DNA from: Strongylocentrotus droebachiensis
Taxonomy: Eukaryota; Echinodermata; Echinoidea; Camarodonta; Strongylocentrotidae
NCBI GenBank assembly: GCA_035222895.1
Contig: JAVYIG010006372.1
Span: 1-64,000, forward strand
DNA: 64,000 nucleotides
Direction: 5' to 3'
Shown here: piece after piece, positions 18,101 through 26,556 of the stretch
Position numbering within the stretch: the stretch's first letter is position 1
How the letters are laid out: each line of letters opens with the position of its first letter
The notes under the pieces: generated by a model
Seen by the model: the letters and a program-made list of their open reading frames with translations, nothing else
What the model was told of the DNA's origin: nothing
Databases searched by the model: none
Position numbers and translations under genes: made by a program

Positions 18101-21088
18101 ATAAGAAGTACAGTGGGGCTTTAAAGAAAACAATGAATCAAATATCACCAACAAACACAAATATTTGTCTTCTATTCTATTATCTAACACAGGTCCTAAA
18201 AGATTTATTAAATATTGCACATAAACTTCTTTAAATAACTGATTTTAAAATAAAAAACTGTCTGGATCCACAACCTGTCCAGACACACAACGTCTGGATA
18301 GAGTATATGTAGAGAGTTGTACACTACAATGGCCACACTGTCAATTATATAACTACACAAACAGACCATTTTATGCCCAACCCAAACCTTAAAAACTACA
18401 AACCAAATTTAAAAGCCAATTGCAGAATTAATCTTTTCCCTAAATTTTGATGGAATAAAGCCCAGAACAAGTGTCAGATCACCATATACCAGTACATTTA
18501 TTAGTCTTACAAATCATGATCATTCCCCTTATAACAGAATTTCATGAGAGCATTTAATCTCTTTTATAAACTAAAAGTATACATTGTATCCACCCCTATA
18601 AAGAGAGAACTTCATGTACATGTAGACTCTAAAAGAGGGCAGAAAAATAATTGAAGAAGACTTGGGAAAGTTTGAATGAATTGGGAAAAACAGAAGAAAC
18701 TTATGAATTGTTAAAAGTTGAAGTCAATAGGGGCGCACTATTGATGTACATGTATGACTCAGAGGTTCCTGTTTTATAGGACTATATCCATTTCATATTT
18801 ATACATATATTTTTATTAGCACCTCAAAGGAGAAAGCACTTATATAAATTTAGGAGAAAAACATTAAATCAATTTGTACATGGCAAATGGGAGAGTTGTC
18901 CATGACGTTACAATCCACTGGTTTATTTGTCAGTGAGCACTTGGGCCTTAAGGAGTTCAGTCTATGTTTCACTATAGCCATTGATTGACTTCAATGGGGT
19001 GGGGTGGGGTGTTGGGTGGGGTGTTGGGTGGGTTTAAGTCTTTGTGTTTCCTGGAAAGCCCACATTTGAACATTTTGATATTGAATACTCTATTTGGCAA
19101 AATATGGAGGTACGTCTTTGTGTCACTGAACCCTCGATGTATAAGCATGAAGTTGACGCAATCTTGCTCAAAATCACATGTGCAAGTAGCACACAGAAAT
19201 TGAGATTTATGAGACTACACTACACACTGCAGCGGCATGGGAGTTTGGTCAAAACTTTTCATCTATTTCTCATCATATTGCAAAAATGAGGCCAATTTGA
19301 AGCGCAATCCTTATCAGGGGACATTTTTTGTCTACGATTGATATTCTTCCAAAATGTTTTATAGGTGTCACCAATCATTCTCTATCTTCACCAGGGTTCC
19401 GTTCCACAAAGCCTTTTTCAATGACAAATGGCAAAAATCAGTGACAAATCTGCTAATAACCAATCAGAAGCAAGTATTTTGGTACTTTATAACAAAAAAC
19501 TGTCATTTGTCAGTAATGACAAGTTTTGTGAAACAGGGCCCAGAACTAAACCTTCTATTCATATAGTTTTCCCATCCCACTCATATTAAACATTTCATTG
19601 TAACATTTTGAAGCTTTGGAAAAAGAAAACCTAGCTGATTGGATATTTGAATACCAAGTAGCCATTGTAAACAAGTACCTGTGGGGTCGCTAAGCGCAAA
19701 CAAATAATCATGCGAAAATAACAGCGTTTACAGTATCCCTGACAATGAAAAGCATCTGGTTTCTTTTTTTAACTCTGTATGCTCAAACACATATTGTTAC
19801 AATGACATGTGTTGGCTCAGTCAGTAGAGCGTCCGCCTCACAACCGGGAGGTCGTGGGTTCGAACCCCGGCCGCGTCATACCAAAAGACGTTAAAAGATG
19901 GGAGTTGTTGCTACCTTGTTTGGCATTCAACAATAAGGGATAGAGCAACGTCTATCTGGCGCTGCTCAGTGGCTGCCGGGCTCACGATCAATTGGGCAAA
20001 AAGAATTTTCGTTTCGGTTTAATAAAATTTGGAGTGGACTATTAGGCTATTATTATTATTATTATTATTATGTGTGGATAAACAAACTTCAACATATTTT
20101 CAAGGTAATATTGATTCATTTCCATTCAAGTGCATCGATCTGCAAAACACAGTCAGACAGAGAATGGAAAACAAAATGATTTCCTGAAACTGTGCACATG
20201 CTACTACCGGTAAACGCTATGTTACATGAATGCACAATATAACTTCATACAAACCCAACATGTGAAATAGACATTACATGAGCTACCAATCAAAATAACA
20301 TTTTTTAAGAGGAGTTCAGAATTACATGCAGTCTCCAGCCGGTTCCTCTTAAAATGCAGATTCATCAAAAGAATTCAAGGTTAGCTTTAACCCCATTTAA
20401 ATTGCCAACAATGATCATTAAACATGGGAGTAATTGTTGGACTGATGTTGCTCTTTTTTGTTTAAAATTGGGTCAAAAATGTACCTTCAATGCAGGGATA
20501 AACTCCAAATGAGGGTACAGGTATATGTTTTGTTTCCCTCCCCACCAGCATTGAAAGGGTTATTAACCATTGATGCAATGGAGCACTTCTTTGGATGATG
20601 AATAAGAGTTCAAGGGTCAATAGACCTACATGTATATAGTACATGCACACTTGTATGACTTCACCCAAAAAATGATTTGTTTACCTGACAATATCCATAG
20701 ATCAGGAAGAAAAAGAAAATGGACCCCATGAGAAAGAAAAACTGGAAGCTGGTAGTCCATGTTGAAAGAGGAAGCCCGACAACGTAGAACACATCGTGCT
20801 GGTTGCTCGAATCTTTCGTCCCTTTATCATCATCTGCAGACGAACCCCCCATGTTCACGATACGCTGTCCATTTGCCGCTCCTGACCCTACGTCCCCCTT
20901 GGGGGCTGGACCACCGGAAGACCTCGCCCCCTGGGCATGGCTCGAAGGGGGCAACTCCATCAGGTAGGTTGCTGCCTCGCGATACTTGAAGCTGTCGTTA
21001 AGCTTGGAGGCTGATGTCTGGCGGGTTGTGAGAGCCCGGTTGGCTGGGACACGGCCCACTAGCCGTGGCTTGTGTGGGTTCGACATGC
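6683..21088 (-). CDS. SLC35B3: SLC35B3, PAPS transporter 2 (nine coding exons)
   Basis: Encodes a multi-pass nucleotide-sugar-transporter-family protein that in known animals carries the sulfate donor PAPS from cytosol into the Golgi lumen for sulfation of glycans and proteins. I joined nine exons on the minus strand: 20685-21088, 17581-17702, 15284-15438, 13348-13455, 11677-11774, 10520-10612, 8732-8843, 7838-7907 and 6683-6845. All junctions have GT/AG signals and compatible phases, giving 1323 nt, 440 residues plus stop; human SLC35B3 is about 400. Diagnostic blocks recalled from the human protein include LIYGYCQELIF, SLGYLNYPTQVIFKCCKLIP, AAICMSVGLIFFTLADST, GADAVIGNVQEKAMK, VLYSYSIGF and YVWSGMLVIFGIFLNVYSKN. 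The first about 105 residues are hydrophilic and poorly conserved. Introns carry MITEs, SINEs and microsatellites. The 5' non-coding exon and promoter are not located. Family assignment is very secure; the start is well supported but not proven. Confidence 0.95.
6960..7837. other. SLC35B3 last intron, no gene
   Basis: Contains A-rich repeats GGCAAAAAAAAGGAATTT-like near 6980-7040, a T run near 7270-7290 that begins a possible reverse-oriented retrotransposon tail, and a C run at 7780-7795. Confidence 0.4.
7838..7907 (-). CDS. SLC35B3: SLC35B3 coding exon 8
   Basis: 70 bp. Encodes VTTTRKTVTMILSFLLFSKP then FTM and two bases of a Gln codon; corresponds to the TTGRKAMTIVLSF region of SLC35 proteins. 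Acceptor TGTTTCAG, donor GTAAGT. Confidence 0.93.
8548..8701. mobile_element. MITE family B, copy 1
   Basis: About 154 bp, ends GGGGGGCATTTCACAAAGCC and GTGAAACGCCCCC; internal AATGACAAA / TTTGTCACT inverted motifs and AACCAATCAGAAGCAA. Same family at 19391-19542 and 40500-40641. Confidence 0.85.
8732..8843 (-). CDS. SLC35B3: SLC35B3 coding exon 7
   Basis: 112 bp. Encodes HPVKTYVYAVLFSLSGYMGI then IFVLAMIRQFGALITVT, matching the FSLTGYFGISFVLALI block of the human protein. Acceptor CTTATCAG, donor GTAAGA. Confidence 0.94.
9205..9984. repeat. (AGT)n compound trinucleotide microsatellite, ~780 bp
   Basis: Almost uninterrupted AGT units with AGC, AGG and ACTGGT variants, in an intron of SLC35B3. 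It encodes poly-Ser in one sense and poly-Leu/Thr/Tyr in the other; these are not genes. It directly abuts a SINE core at its right edge. Confidence 0.97.
9985..10127 (+). repeat. SINE family B core fragment, plus orientation
   Basis: CCTTTGGCAAGACATTAACC and the TCTCCACCCAAAGGTTGAAT block are the reverse complement of the SINE at 14905-15258. The tRNA-like head that should lie to the left is missing and the AGT array occupies that place. Confidence 0.7.
10128..10443. mobile_element. MITE family A, second complete copy
   Basis: GGGGGGTGTTTCACAAAG at the left and CTTTGTGAAACACCCCC at the right, with inner inverted TTAAGTC/GACTTAA-type motifs. About 316 bp; interior differs from the copy at 5829 but resembles 36051-36357. 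Confidence 0.85.
10520..10612 (-). CDS. SLC35B3: SLC35B3 coding exon 6
   Basis: 93 bp, phase 0 at both ends. Encodes VLYSYSIGFIIIFIGLVAHG then SFLEAFWFCYQ, one hydrophobic membrane segment. Acceptor GTTTACAG, donor GTAAGT. Confidence 0.94.
10839..11040. mobile_element. MITE family C, partial inverted copy
   Basis: Begins TTAAAGGTAATGCAAAGTTT and contains GATGCCCCTGTGGATGTATT and AAGCACTAGAAAATTTA, inverse of the block at 6481-6520. The other end was not recognised. Confidence 0.65.
11677..11774 (-). CDS. SLC35B3: SLC35B3 coding exon 5
   Basis: 98 bp. Encodes GIILISLALGADAVIGNVQE then KAMKAHRASSSEV, the conserved loop with NVQEKAMK. Acceptor CTTTTCAG, donor GTAAGT, phase 0 at the 3' end. Confidence 0.94.
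11809..12003 (-). repeat. tRNA-Thr(CGT)-like SINE, best copy
   Basis: On the minus strand: a TAGCTCAGTTGGTAGAGC box A, a CTCGTAA anticodon loop (CGT) and a GGTTCGAAACC box B, followed by a non-tRNA body. The head looks like tRNA-Thr, but the attached body shared with 4577-4760 and 23985-24140 shows it is a SINE, not a tRNA gene. Confidence 0.85.
12052..12297. repeat. (GA)n / AGAGAAAG purine microsatellite
   Basis: About 245 bp of purines on the plus strand with GAGA and AGAGAAAGAGA subunits and a repeated GGGGAAGAAATAAAGAG block. Directly follows the SINE head. Confidence 0.95.
12880..13272. mobile_element. long-TIR MITE (~390 bp)
   Basis: The left 125 bp (AGTCTACCCTGATAGT, GTTGGTTTTTATAGAAGCAG, ATTTTGAGCAAAAACC, AGTTATGAATTTT) pair with the inverse of the right 125 bp (AAAATTCATAACTTTGTT, GGTTTTTGCTCAAAATTCC, CATCAGGGTGGACT). 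In the intron between SLC35B3 exons 4 and 5. Confidence 0.8.
13348..13455 (-). CDS. SLC35B3: SLC35B3 coding exon 4
   Basis: 108 bp. Encodes KPYGVTDGCAAICMSVGLIF then FTLADSTVSPKFDRT. Acceptor TGTTCAG, donor GTAAGC. A 40-odd-bp near copy of its middle lies in the upstream intron at about 13530-13572. Confidence 0.94.
13530..13572 (-). pseudogene. partial duplicate of SLC35B3 exon 4
   Basis: Minus strand reads CAAICMSVGLIS, matching CAAICMSVGLIF of exon 4 with few substitutions, 75-odd bases upstream of the real exon. No good donor follows. Probably a vestigial exon duplication. Confidence 0.65.
13605..13870. repeat. two tandem ~137-bp units
   Basis: A block with TTGTATCATATACATTTTA, TTTCGTTATTCT, TAACCTGGTTTGCAATTTT and CTATATTTATTTATATTTT occurs twice in succession. 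It keeps a long Tyr/Phe/Ile-rich frame open by chance. Confidence 0.8.
13880..13985 (+). mobile_element. LINE 3' UTR-like tail
   Basis: GTCACGAAGGGCCTCAACGA, then GATTGGGCTACCC and a terminal AAATAAA resemble the 3' ends of CR1/L2-type LINEs. No ORF is attached. Low certainty. Confidence 0.35.
14012..14163. mobile_element. MITE family A, truncated copy
   Basis: GGGGAGTGTTTCACAAAGAC then the same inner sequence as 5829-6103 (AACTATGGCAGGCCATTCAT); the right inverted arm is missing. Confidence 0.75.
14905..15258 (-). repeat. SINE family B, full-length copy
   Basis: Left end is (AAT)n, the 3' tail in minus orientation; the body holds AGTGCTTTTTGGGACC and the CAATGTCTTGCCAAAGGACG block; the right end is an inverted tRNA-like head with TGGGACTTGAACCGCGG (box B). 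A second copy is at 38407-38691. It ends only 26 bases from SLC35B3 exon 3. Confidence 0.85.
15284..15438 (-). CDS. SLC35B3: SLC35B3 coding exon 3
   Basis: 155 bp. Starts with IPMKTYLLLSILTVTTMG and contains the highly conserved SLGYLNYPTQVIFKCCKLIP block that marks PAPS transporters, ending VMIGGVLIQ. Acceptor TTCCCAG, donor GTACAA. Confidence 0.95.
15440..17580. other. SLC35B3 second intron, no gene
   Basis: AT-rich, with the CTCACATGGTGCACCCCCAA repeat near 15996, and TACCATGG-rich inverted motifs near 16460-16550. No coding exon recognised. Confidence 0.4.
17581..17702 (-). CDS. SLC35B3: SLC35B3 coding exon 2
   Basis: 122 bp. Reads ELIFSFDDFKSYGWYLTFTQ then FGCYTIFGLLATQVQSDNKR, matching the second membrane segment region of the family. 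Acceptor TTTCAG, donor GTATGT; ends two bases into an Arg codon. Confidence 0.93.
17929..18135. repeat. dispersed repeat D, copy 1
   Basis: About 205 bp from GCCTGTCTACACTAGTTTGG to CAGTGGGGCTTTAAAG; the same sequence with scattered changes is at 22431-22635, same orientation. Confidence 0.8.
19391..19542. mobile_element. MITE family B, copy 2
   Basis: Shares TTTTTCAATGACAAATGG, AACCAATCAGAAGCAAG and GTCATTTGTCAGTAATGACA with the copies at 8548 and 40500. Terminal G/C runs are reduced. Confidence 0.85.
19808..20071 (+). repeat. tRNA-Val(CAC)-like SINE
   Basis: Head 19810-19880: box A TGGCTCAGTCAGTAGAG, anticodon loop CTCACAA (CAC), box B GGTTCGAACCC. The anticodon stem has a C-C mismatch. 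A non-tRNA body of about 170 bp follows and the element ends in an (ATT)n tail, which marks a SINE rather than a tRNA gene. Confidence 0.85.
20685..21088 (-). CDS. SLC35B3: SLC35B3 coding exon 1
   Basis: Begins two bases before ATG at 21086; the ATG has a purine at -3. A pyrimidine-rich stretch ending CTCCACTCAG sits immediately upstream, so this is probably exon 2 of the mRNA with an unseen 5' UTR exon. Codes residues 1-134: a Ser/Gly/Asp-rich hydrophilic N-terminus, then the first membrane segment (roughly 108-134) ending LIYGYCQ. The donor is GTAAAC, phase 0. Confidence 0.92.
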
Positions 21089-21604
21089 CTGAGTGGAGAT
21101 ATAAGGGTGCCAGTAAGTTAAGCCCCAGGTATAATTCAAGCTTCACTTATTCTACAGGTAGTCTTTTCACTCATGGTACGTAAAGTTAACCTGGTTTATG
21201 AACGGTTTGTTAGGGGGGGGGGGGTATGTTTTTTAATTGACAAGTACAATTTTGCGACAGTGGAATAACATAAGAAACCTGTTTGCATGCTTCAGGTCCC
21301 ACTCCCCCCTTCCCCCTCCCATAACTTACAAAAAAATGCTCTCTGGCTCCTGGTTACATGGAATAAAAGTGCTGAAATGATTATATTGCAAATCTTTATC
21401 AAATAATAATAACAACAACACAACAACAACGCCAATAACAATAATTATAATAATAATTAAAATAATAATATCAAATATACTTCTTCTAAAGTCTGTACAT
21501 GTATTTCAAGGCGTCTCATGTCACAGAATATGGCATACAAAGCACATTCAACATTGTCTAATAATGGGTATGATTTAAAGATACATGTACCATGATACAG
21601 TTTA

Positions 21605-21967
21605 AAGGGATTGGGTAACTTTGTCTCAGATTCTAAAACAAAATCCTGGATTTAGTTCATGCTGCAATGATAATTATAAACCTTTACATGTAGGTCAGTC
21701 AAGAACCCCATGACTTTTACAAGCCGATCGCTTGTCTGTTTATCAAGATATTTATGATTGGAAATCGAAATAAAACTTTGTGTTTCCCCAACTTCCCCAA
21801 CGGTTTTCTTCTTTTACTTTTTTGAGGCACGTACTTCTTGATCATTTTGAAGTGCAATTTTGTTAGGGCTTCAATATTATATTACACCATATCACAAACA
21901 CTGATAACAGGTACGGCTGCCGGCATCTCAGATTTAACATTGTAAATCGATGCCTTAAAACTATCTG
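21605..21967. repeat. dispersed repeat E, copy 1
   Basis: About 360 bp starting TTAAAGGGATTGGGTAACTT; a second copy at 37366-37745 shares nearly all blocks, such as TTGTCTCAGATTCTAAAA and CACCATATCACA, in the same orientation with indels. Confidence 0.85.
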
Positions 21968-22430
21968 TTTTCAGATTTAGCACCTTAGTCCTTGAATTCA
22001 AGATGATAAATACCCTACACAATGGAAAATACCTGACATTTCTGATAAATTTGTTTCTCTCATGCTATTAATACTGCAAGTTGCAACTCTAAAGAAGAAA
22101 AAAAAGTTCCTCAGAATTAAGACTCTTTGCGGCTTTGCGCATTGGAGCTGAAATTTAGCTCCTCTGCTGATCCTCCCAATAGAAAAATAAGTTGCATAAC
22201 TGAACTTATGTAAACAGATTCCTCACAAGCTTTGCTGCCTAGGCTGTGGTGGCTCCATGAAAAGTGAAGGTTTAAAAGTCATGAAATTCAATAGTGTTTA
22301 GAGAGAGTTTTGTGCCAAAACAGTAAACAATTCTCACCATCTAGAATGCCTTCAAAAGTCAAACGTTGGCAATAAAAGGGATTAACCAAACCCTGTGTCC
22401 ACACACAACAAATTCATCGTATAACTACAG

Positions 22431-22635
22431 CCTATCTGCACTAGTTTGGCCAGGAGGGATTAGACCTCCCTGCATGGTCACTGATACATGTAGGTGGTTA
22501 TCTCATCACATCAGCTCTTAAATAACATAAGAAAAAGGGGATCTTGGGGGACCAATGGTTACGGCTTAAGCGTTGTTTGTTACATGTACATGTAGAGGTT
22601 GTAAGTAGCTACAAGTAGTGCAGTGGGGCTTTAAG
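22431..22635. repeat. dispersed repeat D, copy 2
   Basis: Matches 17929-18135 over about 205 bp; contains short insertions of CATGTA-type sequence relative to it. Confidence 0.8.
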
Positions 22636-22639
22636 TATT

Positions 22640-23984
22640 TTGTTGAAGATTGTCTTCCCTGAAGCACAACATTAAATGGCCGAAATACACAATGCCAGGA
22701 TTCTAACAACCCTGCTCAAGTCCTCCAAGAACCACTGCTGCATGGCGGAAGTCTGCTGCACTGAATAGAGTACCACAGCTTTTTTTTTAGAATTTCTCAA
22801 ATTTTTCTTCATTTTCCAAAAGAGCATCGAAAATATTATCAGAATGTCGAAAAACTAATTGAATATGTTAAGTATTGGCTGAGATATGACCATTTGAAGA
22901 AATAGATTTCCTATAGGTGCTCAGTTTTATTTTGCTCTGGCTCATAACAGCTTTGGTACTTGATTGAACAATTGAAGACTGAAGAGTTCTCCACAATCAC
23001 CCTAAAAGCCATCAAATCCTTAGAGCCAATACAGGTCTGAAAGCAATCGTCTATAGTAGTTTACTAACATTTACATAAATTACCAACTGCATAGCAAACA
23101 AAATTTGAAGTTTTCTCTGAGAAACCCTTTGAAAAGAGAACCCTTGAGTGTGCAGTTATTCATGAATTCATGCCTCTTGCAAGCGACTCAAGTTTTAAAA
23201 TCCTTTATGTACTGACATACCAAAGGTTACTGATTTTGTTAAAGATCCTTTCCAATGAAAATACAACTTGATATAATTGGAAAACTGAATGAATGTAGAA
23301 TACAAATATACAGGAATAACAAGTATTTACCTTCATTATTGCACAAAAACAAATTACAACCTCATTTTCCCAACCCTCCGAATTACAGGTAACAGGGGTC
23401 AAATTTGCAGAAGTTACGACATGTGGACCCAGCCGGTTCACCTTTATAGCTGAGATGAGCCGTGCTTAATACAAAGTCATTGTGAATATTACTCCACATA
23501 TTGATTTCATCAAGTTCATCAGGTCGACATCTTCCGAGTTTCAAAGCTTTAGATTTTGAATTTTCAGAGAGCCGTTACTCCTCTGACAGACACTAAAATG
23601 GCATATAATTGATATTATTGTAATCTATGGCTTATAAGCTTTCCGTCGATATATACTTCATCCATTTCATTTTTCAGTTTGGATATGGTCTTTAACGTTA
23701 TGGTAAAAAGGTTAAAGTGGTTGAATTATGAATTTCATTAAACATTACTTGCAAGTTTTAAAAGTGAATTTCCATTAATTATTACAAATGTATTTCAACA
23801 ATTAATGTGTTGAAATAAAAATCAACATTCAACAACTTCATATCATGTATTGTGTTGTGCTATTTAAAAGAGATATTAGCCAGTTTGGGATTTACATGTT
23901 TTCTAAACATGCTTCATAAATGCACTATAGAGAAAATTTCAAAGTTACCTAAAGTTCATAAAGGTTAATACAGTTTGTTTCAGG
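22640..23984. other. upstream region of SLC35B3, nothing recognised
   Basis: Anonymous AT-rich DNA. A 5' non-coding exon or promoter of SLC35B3 could lie here or further right but no specific signal stands out. Confidence 0.3.
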
Positions 23985-24656
23985 ATTGCTTTACCTGACT
24001 TCTATAAAGAAAGCTATGCTTGTATTAAGTAAGCAGCCAGGGAACCAATAGCTTAAATTCCTCTCTACAGGAATTGGTAACGAGGATTAATGCAGGCACT
24101 AGTGCATTGACTTGGGTTAGCATGGTAATAATGAAGCACCACCATCTCAACGACCAAGGCCATCACCACCACTAATACCATTACCACCACCACCACAATT
24201 ACTATCACCATGCACCCCCACCAACCCTACGACTACCCCATTCCCACCATTACCACTACCATCACCCCAGCACCATTCCCACCACCCCATTCCCATGATC
24301 ACCACCACACAACCACCCCAACACCAACACTACCACCACCACCCCAATCCCATCATCATCACCACATTTCCACCATCACCACCCCACCACCAACACTACC
24401 ATCATCAGTACCACCCCATTCTCATCATCACCACCCCCACCACAGACACCACCACACTTCCCACCAACACCACCTCCATACCACCACCAACACCAAAACT
24501 ACCATCATCACCACTACCACATTCTCACCATCACTACCACCCCATTCTCACCCTCGCTACCTCCATACCACCACCTACACCAACACTACCATCATCACCA
24601 CTACCACCTCCATGGTTGAACTTGTGACCTCCCAGTTATGAGATCACTGCTCTCAC
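23985..24656 (-). repeat. tRNA-Thr-like SINE split by a CCA-rich microsatellite
   Basis: 23985-24130 matches the body of the SINE at 11809-12003 (GCTTTACCTGAC, AAGTAAGCAGCCAGGGA, GGTAACGAGGATTAATG). Its inverted tRNA-like head, TTGAACTTGTGACCTCCCAG then GAGATCACTGCTCT, appears only at 24614-24654. Between them lies about 480 bp of ACC/CCA/CATC-rich simple sequence (24135-24610). Confidence 0.8.
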
Positions 24657-24862
24657 TATGAACATGACTGACAAAGAAAGCGGACAAAATATAGTTCCTC
24701 AGGTAGACAAAGGAACATCCCTTCACTGCTATTATGTAAAAATGTGTAGAACAGGTGTCACATGCATATTCACCTTTTTACATAATAGCAGTGAAGGGAT
24801 GTTCCTTTGTCTCCCTGAGAAACTGTATATTTTGTCCGCTTTCTTTGTCTGTCATATTCATA
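24657..24862. mobile_element. foldback element with 86-88-bp arms
   Basis: Left arm 24657-24742 and right arm 24775-24862 are near-perfect inverse repeats around a 32-base loop; shared blocks include GACAAAGAAAGCGGACAAAA and GGAACATCCCTTCACTGCTA. An RNA from either strand would fold into one long hairpin. It joins directly onto the truncated SINE head. Confidence 0.9.
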
Positions 24863-25679
24863 ATGTCTATCAGTGTATTTCATCTACTATTGTTTGATTA
24901 TTAGGGGGATGGTTCATCTTAGCAACAAGGTAAATAAATAGTACCATTAAAAAGGAGGAATCAGATGACAAAAACTTTCACTACAGAGTGTGCTCCCTAC
25001 CCATATTCAGACTTTCAGCATCAACAGATGGCGCTGTATCATTACCTAAAATATTCAGGTTTAGGGCAAAACATCCTAAAGTTTGTAGGAACAGGTATTA
25101 GGGAAGTTGTGTTCCATTAATTTAAATGTTCATTTGACTGTGCAAAATGTAACAATAATTTCATAATCTGGGCCAATATTCATTTTGATAATAAAATCAG
25201 TGTTTTACCCAGTTTTCGCTTGGATAAAATAACTTTAACTAGCCAACTTTGGTATTCAGTTAAATATTGGCTTACTGGCTAGGAGACTCTGACTCACGCC
25301 AAGGATTTTGAAAGCCTTGACAATAGTTCAACCATATACATATATGGTATAGTCAATTCAAAGGTCACACAAGCATATAGCTTTTGATTTAATGAGAGTT
25401 ATTTTGGAGTGGCCACATTGTACATGACGGTGACACTATCTAAGGTCAATGTTGGCTTGCCTATAGCCTATGTAAATAAAATAGACTTGAAACCATTTTG
25501 CTTAGAAAAGCAAAGCTAAATGCTCATTATTTAATTGAATTATGGCCCTGATCCAGAAAGTGGGCCTCCATTTTGATGATTCCTGTGAAATTATTTGGAC
25601 ATCTCCAACATTTAGGAACAATTAATTTCAACTCAGAAAAATGAAGTACCGGTAGTTTATTACCGTTTAGTCTACAACC

Positions 25680-25788
25680 AGTTCTTCTACTACCCATGGT
25701 CTAATATGTCTACTTATCATTTGGTCTAATGACTGTTTAGGCTAATAGTCATTTGGTCTAATATCTATTTGGTCTAATTTCCAATAAA
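25680..25788. repeat. TTTGGTCTAAT minisatellite, left part
   Basis: Units of roughly 20 bp built on ATTTGGTCTAAT. The array resumes at 26470-26555 on the other side of the hAT-like element, so the element probably inserted into it. Confidence 0.75.
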
Positions 25789-25796
25789 TCAGCTAC

Positions 25797-26440
25797 CAAC
25801 GCTCAAAATACACGGGGGCGGTGGGCGATTCGCCCCCGTGAGCTCCACAATCGCCCCCGTCAGATGGTTCACGGGGGCGATTGCAAAATTAAAAATCGCC
25901 CCCGTGGAAAATTTTAAATAAAGATTATATTTTCTGATATAACTTTAACACAATATTGAGTATCAATTTTCAAACCTTAAACCAATAAAATGGAACTAAT
26001 TAGATGGCGCTTTTTCTCACATCTCTATGAGTATTACCGATACAAACAACAGAGCTCGCAGTGCAGCTGTAGTGCGGCCGTCAGCAGTGGCTATACTGCG
26101 CCGGTAGTGCCGGTGTGCACGCTGACGCCCAATATCTGCTGGAGCTGGAGACGATCTTATGTGCAGAGGATGAATAAATGGAGAGAATGTCATCACGGAG
26201 ATAAAAGTCAATAACAGCTATATGTAACAAGTACATTTCTAAGAGGGAAAATGCCGACTTAAATAAATGATAATGATAAAATACCAAGGAATTTAGGAGT
26301 TTCATGGGTACCAATTCAATGAAAATTTGTATTAAAAAAAGAGCCCCCGTCGGTACTAAAAGAGCCCCCGTGAGAGGGCTCACGGGGGCTCTTTTTTAGT
26401 TGGAAGAGCCCCCGTGGACAAAAAATTAATTTGAGCCTTG
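25797..26440. mobile_element. hAT-like non-autonomous transposon with subterminal palindromes
   Basis: 644 bp between 8-bp direct repeats TCAGCTAC (25789-25796, 26441-26448). Termini are inverted: CAACGCTCAAAAT at the left, inverse of the right end reads CAAGGCTCAAATT. Size of target duplication and CA..CTCAAA ends fit hAT transposons. Subterminal 10-12-mers: left set ATCGCCCCCGT (25850), CACGGGGGCGAT (25870), ATCGCCCCCGTG (25895); right set GAGCCCCCGTG (26362), CACGGGGGCTC (26381), GAGCCCCCGTG (26406). The interior has no transposase. Confidence 0.8.
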
Positions 26441-26469
26441 TCAGCTACCTATTTCCAGTCACCACCACC

Positions 26470-26555
26470 AGTCGGTCTAATTCCCATTTGGTCCAATGCC
26501 CATTTTGTCTACCATGCATAGGGTCTAATAACTATAGACCAAATGGCAATTCACC
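26470..26555. repeat. TTTGGTCTAAT minisatellite, right part
   Basis: CGGTCTAATTCCCATTTGGTC and related units continue the array at 25680-25788. Confidence 0.7.
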
Positions 26556-26556
26556 A

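Noticed and set aside
19810..19880. tRNA-Val gene
   Set aside because: Boxes A and B are good, but the anticodon stem is mismatched and a SINE body with an ATT tail follows.
20686..21146. Longer SLC35B3 N-terminus beginning upstream of 21086
   Set aside because: A splice acceptor lies two bases before the ATG at 21086, so upstream codons are most likely intron.
24210..24641. His/Pro/Thr-rich open frames
   Set aside because: Product of the CCA microsatellite inside a SINE.
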